Both the position numbers and the translations under genes were made by a program. 64,000 bases of DNA from Rossellomorea sp. SC111 (GTDB taxonomy: Bacteria > Bacillota > Bacilli > Bacillales > Bacillaceae_B): assembly GCF_024733565.1 (NCBI RefSeq), contig NZ_JANIOC010000013.1:62001-126000 (forward strand). Direction: 5' to 3'. Within the stretch, counting starts at the first letter, position 1. Every line of letters begins with the position of its first letter. A model generated the notes under the pieces. The model saw nothing but the letters and a program-made list of their open reading frames with translations, made no database searches and had not been told where the DNA came from. Below, piece by piece: positions 18,235 through 25,878 of the stretch.

Positions 18235-18285
18235 AAAAAAATCCGAACGAATTAGATTTTCATCTAATCACTCGTTCGAATTTTT
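18235..18285 (-). terminator. spoIIB terminator
   Basis: Composite stem: outer TTCGAACGA / TCGTTCGGA and inner ATTAGAT / ATCTAAT with a GAAA loop. A minus-strand run of seven T follows. Confidence 0.8.
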
Positions 18286-18359
18286 CTTTGGCTGAAACCC
18301 TTTTTGTCCAAGTTTCTTTGAACGATTATTTCCTAGAAAATAGTCTAAACCAGTCGAAA

Positions 18360-19334
18360 TCATAACCCGCCGTATAGCTGAAGATAAGATAATAATTCTC
18401 CTTGAATTTTTTGAGCATCCTCCGGCGTTTTCATCGCTCCTGCCAGATTGCCTGCCTCGACTAGGGATTTCTTCATGGATGCGATGGACTCCTGTCCGAC
18501 CTTGATTCCTTCCAGTTCCTTCACCCCTGATTGAATCGTTTTGATCGTGGATTCATCCGCAGTCCCCCCGGCCATTCCACTGCTGCTTACCTTGGCTATG
18601 TCGCTGAAGAGAGCATTCCCTTTTTCCAGGAACGTTCTTTCTTCTTTTGAAGCATTGATACCCTTCGATCCAATCACAAAATCCTTCGCGTACACGTCCA
18701 CCCCTTGATCTTTCAGTGTTCCCCCAAGGGCCTTGGCCGTTTCCAGATCCCCGGAAACCCCCAGGAATAAATAGAATTGACCGTCTTTCTCTACGCTTGC
18801 ACTAGAAAGGCCTTTCGCTTCCAAATCATCCTTCATGGCTTTTAATGGTTCCTCGGTCGAATAGACGCCACCCTGAACGATGGAGGTGGAGAAGTCCTTT
18901 AATTCCACGGCGGAAACGGCCTGTTGACCGTCCGTCTTTGCCGCAGTGTTATCCTCAAGCGTAGCGGCAGGTGCAGCCGGTCCATCTGTCGTCGTGATCA
19001 CCTTCAGGGTCCCAAAGCCAAGGACCGCCCCCACAACAATCGCCCCAATCAAAGACATGACCAGGTTGACCGAATTCTGAAACGGGTTAGTAAACGATTT
19101 TTTCTTTTTCTTACTTCCAGACACGTAATGGATCTTTTTATATTCCTGTGGAGGCTCGGCTTCATCATCGGGAAGGATCCAATCAAAACCATCATCCTTC
19201 GCCTCTTCCCCGGCAGCTGTTTCCGATTCCCCCAACTTCCAATCGTACACAAGAAGATCTTCATCGAACTTCGTTTTTTCCCCATTGATTTTAATAGAAA
19301 TCTTTTTGTCGTTTTTCCCACGATCGCCCATCAT
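18360..19334 (-). CDS. spoIIB: Stage II sporulation protein SpoIIB
   Basis: About 324 residues. It has a cytoplasmic charged N-terminus, a lysine stretch (GSKKKKKS) before one membrane helix (MSLIGAIVVGAVLGFGTLKV, around residue 92-112), a linker and an external SPOR domain (FSTSIVQGGVYSTEEPLKAM through LGVSGDLETAKALG), which localises it to the sporulation septum. It helps SpoIIM/SpoVG-dependent engulfment. The ATG at 19334 has GGAGG six bases upstream; the frame's first codon (GTG 19340) lies inside the ribosome site. Identity rests on domain plan and position between maf and the folC side. Confidence 0.88.
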   Translation of the reverse strand: MMGDRGKNDKKISIKINGEKTKFDEDLLVYDWKLGESETAAGEEAKDDGFDWILPDDEAEPPQEYKKIHYVSGSKKKKKSFTNPFQNSVNLVMSLIGAIVVGAVLGFGTLKVITTTDGPAAPAATLEDNTAAKTDGQQAVSAVELKDFSTSIVQGGVYSTEEPLKAMKDDLEAKGLSSASVEKDGQFYLFLGVSGDLETAKALGGTLKDQGVDVYAKDFVIGSKGINASKEERTFLEKGNALFSDIAKVSSSGMAGGTADESTIKTIQSGVKELEGIKVGQESIASMKKSLVEAGNLAGAMKTPEDAQKIQGELLSYLQLYGGL

Positions 19335-19379
19335 CGCCACCCTCCTTCATCTATTTTTTTCCATGCTATCACATCCCAT

Positions 19380-19413
19380 AAAAAAAAGAACAAGACTTTT
19401 GTCGTCTTGTCCT
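19380..19413 (-). terminator. Terminator of the pilus operon
   Basis: Stem GGACAAGAC / GTCTTGTTC with a 7-base loop and a minus-strand run of eight T, 22 bases after the last pilin gene and before spoIIB. Confidence 0.88.
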
Positions 19414-19434
19414 AATAGGTTTTCGTCAAATTTT

Positions 19435-19875
19435 TCAGTTTTTCTTCAGGGATTGGATCGAGAGGGTGGAAAACGGGATTTCTTCCCTCTCTCCACTATC
19501 ATTTGTACAAAGATTGTATTCGTCCCCCATTAAACAAATGGATAAGACATTTTCACCATCTGCCAAAACGTAGGAGTCATCACCCGGTGTCATGACCGTT
19601 TTGGAGTGGGGATCGAGGATCGGTTCGATCAGGTTGGCTTCTACCAATTCTTTATAGGTTACCTTATTGACTTGCCGCTCCTGAAGCATGGCGTCTTTTG
19701 CATAGTACTCAGCTGAACTTTTCATGGTAAGGGCGTTTGCCACAAAAGCCTGCTGCTTGGATTTTTCAATGATCGTATTGATCGCCAAGACAGCGATGAC
19801 GGCGATGATTCCGAGTATGACAATCACGGCCAATAGTTCGACAAGGGTGTATCCTCTTTCATTTTCAGTCATCAT
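19435..19875 (-). CDS. Type IV pilin-like protein (second pilin of main operon)
   Basis: 146 residues with a very short leader ending ERG and the class III cleavage/methylation motif G|YTLVE followed by a hydrophobic helix (LLAVIVILGIIAVIAVLAIN). The glutamate at +5 is present. The C-terminal part holds two cysteines (SICLMGDEYNLC) that could form a small disulfide loop; the major pilin has none. The start overlaps the end of pilO (ATGATGA). It is the last gene of the operon. It could be a minor pilin or an alternative major pilin; sequence alone cannot decide. Confidence 0.88.
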   Translation of the reverse strand: MMTENERGYTLVELLAVIVILGIIAVIAVLAINTIIEKSKQQAFVANALTMKSSAEYYAKDAMLQERQVNKVTYKELVEANLIEPILDPHSKTVMTPGDDSYVLADGENVLSICLMGDEYNLCTNDSGEREEIPFSTLSIQSLKKN

Positions 19876-20654
19876 TCATCAGACCTTACATTCGTATCTT
19901 GTGCTGCTGATTTTTGTTCAGGGAACTGCTGAAAAGGATTCTTTTTGTTTGACGGAAGAGGAGCATCGAGCTTTGGCAGTTCCTTCTCAAGTTCTATTAA
20001 ACCAGGTAAATAGAAAGCGGATACCACAATATTCAATTGGATATTCTCGACTTCATCTTGGTATTGCTGTATTTCCGGTGGTCCGCTGAAAGAAATCTGT
20101 TCAACCTCTACGATGCGGTGCAGTTCTTCCAGTTTCTTGATGAACTCTTCTATTTCAAAATAACTCTTAGCTTCCACAGACATGGTGGCTGTCAACTTTT
20201 GCAGGCCTTGCGGAAGGGCATTTACTGGTGGTTCGGAACTGTTTGTCGGTTCACCGGCATTGGTTTCAACCGGTTCTTCAATGGACGTCCCGGTTGTTTC
20301 ACCGGTTACAGGCAGCGCCACCGCTCCTTCAGTAAATTCGATGCTTGTAATGAAGCTGTCCGAGACGATTTCCGCCTTCTGGAGGTCAATAAGCAGCTGC
20401 TGCGTCAGGGGTTTCACCGGAACTTTTTGTTGAAGGGAACTCGAGTTTTCAAATGAATCCTGTTTGATGGAGCCGATTTTGGAGTCCAACGCTTTAATCA
20501 ACTGGCGTTCCGTTTGGATTTCACTTTGTAAATTTTCTTTTTGATTCTTCACCGGTAAGTAGAAGTACCAGATACCACCAAAGGTAAGAAATAATACTAC
20601 AAGGGTGGATGTTCCAATCAGAAACCATTCTTTTTTATCGAATTGAACATTCAT
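19872..20654 (-). CDS. pilO: Type IV pilus alignment subcomplex protein PilO-like
   Basis: 260 residues: a short cytoplasmic tail, one membrane helix (LIGTSTLVVLFLTFGGIWYFYL), a coiled coil (about 33-75) and a ferredoxin-like external domain (residues ~155-235, IEEFIKKLEELHRIVEVEQISFSG in part). A Pro/Thr/Glu-rich insert lies at about 115-150. It is expected to pair with PilN. Overlaps pilN by four bases. No PilP or PilQ is present, as expected for a cell without an outer membrane. Assigned from topology, size and gene order. Confidence 0.82.
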   Translation of the reverse strand: MNVQFDKKEWFLIGTSTLVVLFLTFGGIWYFYLPVKNQKENLQSEIQTERQLIKALDSKIGSIKQDSFENSSSLQQKVPVKPLTQQLLIDLQKAEIVSDSFITSIEFTEGAVALPVTGETTGTSIEEPVETNAGEPTNSSEPPVNALPQGLQKLTATMSVEAKSYFEIEEFIKKLEELHRIVEVEQISFSGPPEIQQYQDEVENIQLNIVVSAFYLPGLIELEKELPKLDAPLPSNKKNPFQQFPEQKSAAQDTNVRSDE

Positions 20655-21268
20655 TCCGAATCGCCCCCCTGCTCATCGGATTCTGCTTCAATTTTTTTGA
20701 TGCTATCTCTATTTAATATGACTTCATATTGGCCGATGTACCTTGGCAAAACAGGTTCTGCGTTAACAGCAGATTGGACACCCTCTATAACGGCTTCAGT
20801 AGCAAGGGATGATAATTTTGCATCCTGGATGTACTTGGAATCTTTCAAATGAGTTAAATAATAGGCTGCTTCACTGCTTGTATCGAATTGAATCGAGAGT
20901 TGGATACTCCCATCTTCTGCATAAGTGAACTCCTTTAAGAATCCGCGTTCCGGAAGCAGTTCCACCAGGTGATCCAGAACCGGTACAGTATCAATGGGAT
21001 AGCTTTCCACCCAACTCACTGCCCCTTCCAATTGAACCCAAGCATCAGAAGATTCAAAATCAGAGATGCTCTGTTCTTTTTCAGCCCTCAGCTGTTTTGT
21101 ACGCTGAAGTTCCGCCGTCAGAGCATCAACATCCTTTCCGATATTCCCGGCAAGGATAAATAGTATGATAAGCGCAATGATCCCGACAGACAGAACACCG
21201 ATCACCACATACAGCCACTGGCGGCTCCGTTTTTCATTTTGAGGTAATAAATTGATGTCGACGAGCAC
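20651..21268 (-). CDS. pilN: Type IV pilus assembly protein PilN
   Basis: 205 residues. The cytoplasmic N-terminus has the diagnostic DINLLPQNEK motif that binds the PilM groove. One membrane helix (VVIGVLSVGIIALIILFILA), a coiled coil and a ferredoxin-like external domain follow. Start GTG with GAGGTG six bases upstream. It immediately follows pilM. Confidence 0.9.
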   Translation of the reverse strand: MLVDINLLPQNEKRSRQWLYVVIGVLSVGIIALIILFILAGNIGKDVDALTAELQRTKQLRAEKEQSISDFESSDAWVQLEGAVSWVESYPIDTVPVLDHLVELLPERGFLKEFTYAEDGSIQLSIQFDTSSEAAYYLTHLKDSKYIQDAKLSSLATEAVIEGVQSAVNAEPVLPRYIGQYEVILNRDSIKKIEAESDEQGGDSE

Positions 21269-22231
21269 TTATATCACCTCTTTTAATCCTAAACCAACGG
21301 CGAGTAAAAACTCATTCGATAGTTCTTCATTGGTGTAGGCGTCCCGTGCTACAGAAGGTACCTTGATGATGTCAATCTCAAACCGGTCTGCCAATAGGTT
21401 GTGGATTTCCCCAACCATGGGGTGGTCACCAGCTACGTATACCTTATTGATCATAGCTTCATCGTTTGTCAGTGTGTATCGATAAAAGCTGATCACTTTG
21501 TCTATTTCTTTCATCACGTCTTCGAATTGAAGGGAATGAAACTCACCGTAATCACTGCTCTCATCCTTTACTTCCCGTTCCTCGCCTAAACTGATCGGCC
21601 TGAAAAAGACGGGCTGGTGATCATGAAAGATGGATACGGTCACATTGGACGGATTAAAATAGAGGAGCATTTCATGGTTTTCACTTTGTGTCAGATCCAA
21701 TGAATGGATGTAGCGGTAAAAGGCAAGGGGACTGATATCCGCTACAACAGGCTTTAAGTGGGCATCTGACAGCATCTTTTGATATTCGATGACAATGTCT
21801 TCCGGCGCTGCCACAAGGATGATTTCTTTCTTGTCCCCTTTATTTCCAACCACCACTACATCAAAGACCGGGTTCTCAAAAGGGAGATGGATACTCGTCC
21901 CGATTTCAAGGAACAAGTGACTCTTCACCTCATCGTCCTCGATATCAGAGGAAATCGTCATCTTTCTGATGATCATCTGAGTATTCGGAACGATGAATTG
22001 CACTTCCCGCTTTTTTAGATTCCAGTCCAGGACACACTCCTCCAGAAAGGCTTGAAACGCTTCTTTTTCGATGATTTTCCCATCGGAGATCATCCCGTCT
22101 GCTATACGCTTCTCTCCAAAATGATGAATATGTAAAGGAGAAACAGATTTCAATTCGACAAACCGAATCCATTGATCACTAATGACGATATTGATTTTAT
22201 TTTTATTCTTATTAAAGAGACGTGATAACAT
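21269..22231 (-). CDS. pilM: Type IV pilus actin-like assembly protein PilM
   Basis: 320-residue cytoplasmic actin-fold protein. Family elements: INIVISDQWIRFVELK, VQFIVPNTQMIIRKM, IILVAAPEDIVIEYQKML, VVADISPLAFYRY, and a C-terminal VYVAGDHPMVGEI with an LLAVGLGLKEV ending. The phosphate loops are more divergent than in Thermus or Pseudomonas PilM, so ATP binding is uncertain. ATG with AAGGGG nine bases upstream. Confidence 0.88.
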   Translation of the reverse strand: MLSRLFNKNKNKINIVISDQWIRFVELKSVSPLHIHHFGEKRIADGMISDGKIIEKEAFQAFLEECVLDWNLKKREVQFIVPNTQMIIRKMTISSDIEDDEVKSHLFLEIGTSIHLPFENPVFDVVVVGNKGDKKEIILVAAPEDIVIEYQKMLSDAHLKPVVADISPLAFYRYIHSLDLTQSENHEMLLYFNPSNVTVSIFHDHQPVFFRPISLGEEREVKDESSDYGEFHSLQFEDVMKEIDKVISFYRYTLTNDEAMINKVYVAGDHPMVGEIHNLLADRFEIDIIKVPSVARDAYTNEELSNEFLLAVGLGLKEVI

Positions 22232-22246
22232 CGTGAATGACCCCTT

Positions 22247-23005
22247 TTAGCTATATAAAGAAAAATACCAATCCAGGATTGGCTGATGATAGAAGTATGC
22301 CGCGAGTGTTCCCAGTACGATATACGGACCGAACGCGATGGGCTGTCCTTTTTTGAAAACACCGAGAATCAGGCCGGTGATACCTGCCACCGCCCCAAAA
22401 AGCGTGGCAAGGAAAAAGGAAAACAACATCACCTTGACTCCCACGACAAAGCCGATGACAGCAAACAACTTGATATCGCCGCCTCCCATTCCCCCCTTGC
22501 TGATGATGGCAATCAGGAGGAGCAAGCAAAAGCCTGTGAGTGCGCCCGCTATGCTATCCCACCAAGGGTTTAACGGGATGAAGATGCGTTCGATGATAAA
22601 CAGCACCGAAAAAAACAACAGCACTTTATTGGGGATGACCATATATTTCAGGTCACTGACCGTAATGATCATGAACAGAGAAACAAGTGTCAGAGCGACA
22701 ATCAGCTCCGGTTGTAAGCCTAATATTGTATAAGAAAGTAAGAATAATAGTCCGGTGAATAATTCCATTAACGGATAAAGAGGAGAAATGCGCCCCCTAC
22801 ACTGAGCGCATTTTCCCCCTTGAATTATATAAGAGACTACCGGGATCAGTTCCTTCGCCGTCAGCGTGTGCTGGCAGTACGGGCAGGCTGACCTCGGTTT
22901 GACGATTGATTTTTTGAGCGGTATCCGGAGGCCGACTACATTGTAAAAAGAGCCTAGGAGGAGACCGTAGGAAAGAACTATTATTTCAATAATTTGATGC
23001 ACCAA
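22247..23005 (-). CDS. pilD: Prepilin peptidase / N-methyltransferase (PilD/ComC)
   Basis: 252-residue A24 aspartic protease that removes prepilin leaders. The cytoplasmic zinc-binding part has paired cysteines CPYCQHTL and CAQCRGR. The catalytic aspartates are in VSDLKYMVIPN and GMGGGDIKLF (GxGD). About seven membrane segments. B. subtilis comC lies at the same place between folC and spoIIB, so this is probably the ComC orthologue, and it may process competence pseudopilins as well as the local pilins. Start GTG with AGGGGGG upstream. Confidence 0.95.
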   Translation of the reverse strand: MVHQIIEIIVLSYGLLLGSFYNVVGLRIPLKKSIVKPRSACPYCQHTLTAKELIPVVSYIIQGGKCAQCRGRISPLYPLMELFTGLLFLLSYTILGLQPELIVALTLVSLFMIITVSDLKYMVIPNKVLLFFSVLFIIERIFIPLNPWWDSIAGALTGFCLLLLIAIISKGGMGGGDIKLFAVIGFVVGVKVMLFSFFLATLFGAVAGITGLILGVFKKGQPIAFGPYIVLGTLAAYFYHQPILDWYFSLYS

Positions 23006-23020
23006 ATCCCCCCTAAACTC

Positions 23021-23503
23021 TTAAGTCCCACTACCTTCTTGGGAAGCAGTTGCTACACCATCAAGCTTTACATCATCTCTTTCTAAACTTGCAGGATCTT
23101 CAGTAGGGAAGTACTTTTTATCACCAGTACCACCAATTAATGTTACTTTATAATCGTATCCATCCTTAGCATTTTTGGTAACAGAAACTTTACTTAGAGT
23201 TTGATTGTATTCCCCATCAGATGGATTATCAATCTCTTCAATATAGCCATTATCAATAAGAGTTTTTAAAGTGAAGTCTTTTCCACCTGTTCCAATTTCT
23301 GTTGAAGTAACCGCTAACCTCGCAGCACTCACCATCTGCTGAGCATTCGCAATATGAGCATCCTTCTTCGAGTTATTAATCAACCCGCCAATACTAGGAA
23401 TCGCAATCGCCGCAATAATCCCTAAAATAACAACAACTGCAAGTAACTCGATAAGCGTCAATCCGCGCTCATTTTTCAATCTTTGACCGATTTTCTTTAA
23501 CAT
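23021..23503 (-). CDS. pilA: Probable major type IV pilin
   Basis: 160 residues; positively charged leader MLKKIGQRLKNERG, cleavage G|LTLIE with glutamate at +5, and a hydrophobic assembly helix (LLAVVVILGIIAAIAIPSIG). The C-terminal part lacks cysteines and is rich in Gly/Asp/Lys. It has the best ribosome site of the locus (AGGAGG) and its own 110-base upstream gap with a candidate promoter, so it should be the most highly expressed subunit. It resembles ComGC-type pilins in the N-terminus, but the operon contains pilus rather than comG genes. Confidence 0.9.
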   Translation of the reverse strand: MLKKIGQRLKNERGLTLIELLAVVVILGIIAAIAIPSIGGLINNSKKDAHIANAQQMVSAARLAVTSTEIGTGGKDFTLKTLIDNGYIEEIDNPSDGEYNQTLSKVSVTKNAKDGYDYKVTLIGGTGDKKYFPTEDPASLERDDVKLDGVATASQEGSGT

Positions 23504-23538
23504 GGTAATTCCTCCTGTTTATTTATCTTTTACTAAAA

Positions 23539-23561
23539 ACTAGTAATCTAGTACTAGTATA
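23539..23561 (-). promoter_or_regulatory. Candidate pilA promoter with overlapping palindrome
   Basis: Minus-strand -10 TATACT (23556-23561) is overlapped by an inverted repeat ACTAGTA-6-TACTAGT (23539-23558) placed at the likely transcription start. The -35 is T-rich and poor. The palindrome could be an operator or a 5' mRNA stem-loop. Confidence 0.45.
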
Positions 23562-23613
23562 CAACATTAATCCGACAAAAAAATCAAATTTTTTGTAAAA
23601 TACTAGGTATTTT

Positions 23614-24825
23614 CTAATAGTTCTGAACACTGTTGAAGATTTCGAACATCGGGACGAGGATAGACGTCACGATGGTCCCGACTAAACCTGCCAGCATGAC
23701 GATCATGAGTGGCTCGATTAATGACTTCAGACGGTCCGTGGCGCTTTCCACTTCCTTTTCATAGAAGTCGGCAACCTTTGCAAGCATCGAATCCAGGGAA
23801 CCCGTCTCCTCCCCGATGGCGATCATCTGCGTCACCAGTGGAGGGAAAGCCCAATGCTGCTTCATCGGGTCCGTCAAGGATGTCCCTTTCTCCAAAGATC
23901 TCCTTGATTCGCCGATCACCCGTGCCACCACTTCATTCTCCACCACTTTTTCTACGATGGCCAATGCCTGCAAGATGGGAACAGAGCTTGAAAACAAGGA
24001 ACTTAATGTTCTCGTCATTCTCGCTAGCACCGCTTTTTGCAGCATTTTTCCGAAAATTGGAATTCTAAGGATGGCGTAGTCCAAATAATACTTCGAACGT
24101 TTGTCTTTTCTTAACATGGACAAGATGATTGCAATGAATACAAAAAACAAAATGATGATATACCAAAATTTCTGCATAAACTCACTTGATGCAATGACAA
24201 ACTGGGTGATGGCAGGAAGTTCGCCACCGAAATCATTCAACATGTTCACGAATGTCGGCACAACGGCCGCCAGTAAGAAGATGACTACCCCAATGGCGAT
24301 GACCCCGACAACCATCGGATACGCCAGGGCAGAAACGATTTTCTGTCTGGTGGTATGCTGCTTTTCATAATGGGTGGCGAGTCCTTCCAGTGTCTCATCC
24401 AGGCTCCCTGAGGCTTCCCCTGCCTTCATCATATTGATCAGAAGCGGTTCAAAGATTTTCTTATGCCGGGAAAAGGCTTCAGATAAAGGATTTCCGTCCC
24501 TGAGTTCATCCTCGATTTCCTTTAAGGCTTTGCCGAGTGCCTTGCTCTCTGTCTGTTCAGACAGAATATGAGTGGCATCAACAACCGTGACGCCAGCTTG
24601 AAGAAGGGTGGCAAACTGCCTCAAGAAGATGACAAGATGCTGTAATTTCACAGGATTACCTATCGAGATGTCTTTCGTCATGAGCGTTTCGGGCATCTCC
24701 AGGATGTCTATGACCCGTACTTCCTGCTTTTTCAATTGAATGAGTGCATCCTTTTTCGATGATGCCGTGATGATTCCTGTTTTTTTCCCTTTTTGGTCCC
24801 TGCCTGTGTACTTATAACGTCCCAT
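23614..24825 (-). CDS. pilC: Type IV pilus inner-membrane platform protein PilC
   Basis: 403-residue T2SSF-family protein. N-terminal YKYTGRDQKGKKTGIITA region, then two homologous cytoplasmic helical domains (IFLRQFATLLQAGVTVVDA; LARMTRTLSSLFSSSVPI) each followed by membrane helices, three in all. The paired GEASGSLDETL and GEETGSLDSML motifs are typical. It couples the PilB/PilT motors to the pilus. It follows pilT directly. Confidence 0.95.
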   Translation of the reverse strand: MGRYKYTGRDQKGKKTGIITASSKKDALIQLKKQEVRVIDILEMPETLMTKDISIGNPVKLQHLVIFLRQFATLLQAGVTVVDATHILSEQTESKALGKALKEIEDELRDGNPLSEAFSRHKKIFEPLLINMMKAGEASGSLDETLEGLATHYEKQHTTRQKIVSALAYPMVVGVIAIGVVIFLLAAVVPTFVNMLNDFGGELPAITQFVIASSEFMQKFWYIIILFFVFIAIILSMLRKDKRSKYYLDYAILRIPIFGKMLQKAVLARMTRTLSSLFSSSVPILQALAIVEKVVENEVVARVIGESRRSLEKGTSLTDPMKQHWAFPPLVTQMIAIGEETGSLDSMLAKVADFYEKEVESATDRLKSLIEPLMIVMLAGLVGTIVTSILVPMFEIFNSVQNY

Positions 24826-25878
24826 CTATTGAGGAATCTCCTCTCTGCTGTAAGGAAACGCCATTTCCTTTGATATGATGCCACCTTCATACAGCTTCAT
24901 CACACTGTCGCTCATGATGTGCATGCCTGAACTTTTAGACGTCTGCATGACATTTTGAATTTGATGGATTTTTTCTGAACGAATCAAATTGGCGATCGCC
25001 GCATTATTCATCAGGAGCTCTGTCGCGGCCCTTCTCCCTTTTTTATCCACCGTGGCAAACAGTCTTTGGGAAAGAATTCCGACAAGGACCGATGCCAACT
25101 GAACACGGATTTGCGACTGCTGCTCAGGTGGGAAGACGTCTACGATCCGCTCGATGGTGGCAGGAGCACTCGATGTATGAAGGGTGGCGAGTACCAGGTG
25201 ACCGGTTTCCGCGGCCGTGATGGCCGTATGGATGGTCTCCAGGTCCCTCATCTCACCTACAAGAATGATATCCGGATCCTGCCTCAATGCACTCCTCAGC
25301 CCTTTTGAAAATGATCTGGTATCAAAGCCTACTTCCCGCTGATCAATGATGGACGCTCCATGTTTGTGCAGGTACTCGATTGGATCTTCCAGGGTGATGA
25401 TATGCTTCCTCATTTTCCGGTTCATATAATCGACGATGGATGCGAGTGTGGTCGACTTTCCGCTCCCAGTGGGTCCTGTTACGAGGAACAGTCCCTGTGG
25501 TTTTTCCGCAATGGTCTTCAATGCATGTGGAAGGAACAAGTCTTCCATTGTTGGGATGGAAGTCGGGATGACACGTATAGCCAAAGATACACATGACCGC
25601 TGTTTAAATGCATTTACCCTGAACCTTGATACACCGGATATACCATAGGAAAAGTCCAGTTCACCCACTTCTTCAAATGAAGGATACATCTGCTCGGAAA
25701 TGATGGCCTTCGCCATTAGTTCCGTATGGTCTGGCAGCAGATTCTCTTTACCGTATCTTTTCAAATCCCCATGAATGCGGAAGATGGGGGGCGAACCAAC
25801 GGTCAGGTGGATATCGGACGCTCCCAGCTCGTAAGCGGACTTTAGAAGATAATCAACTTTTTCTTTCAATTCATTCAC
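24826..25878 (-). CDS. pilT: Pilus retraction ATPase PilT
   Basis: 350-residue hexameric ATPase that depolymerises pili. Features: ASDIHLTVGSPP N-terminus, Walker A GPTGSGKST, the RQDPDIILVGEMRD Asp/Walker B region, HTSS His box, and the retraction-specific AIRNLIRE-like motif AIANLIRS near residue 285. That last motif separates it from PilB and supports true retraction and twitching. Start GTG directly after the pilB stop; no strong ribosome site, suggesting translational coupling. Confidence 0.95.
   Translation of the reverse strand: MNELKEKVDYLLKSAYELGASDIHLTVGSPPIFRIHGDLKRYGKENLLPDHTELMAKAIISEQMYPSFEEVGELDFSYGISGVSRFRVNAFKQRSCVSLAIRVIPTSIPTMEDLFLPHALKTIAEKPQGLFLVTGPTGSGKSTTLASIVDYMNRKMRKHIITLEDPIEYLHKHGASIIDQREVGFDTRSFSKGLRSALRQDPDIILVGEMRDLETIHTAITAAETGHLVLATLHTSSAPATIERIVDVFPPEQQSQIRVQLASVLVGILSQRLFATVDKKGRRAATELLMNNAAIANLIRSEKIHQIQNVMQTSKSSGMHIMSDSVMKLYEGGIISKEMAFPYSREEIPQ

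Noticed and set aside
23021-23503. Assignment of the locus as a comG competence operon
   Set aside because: The operon has PilM/N/O, PilT, a long PilB with MshEN and no ComGD-G set, so it is a pilus rather than a competence pseudopilus locus.
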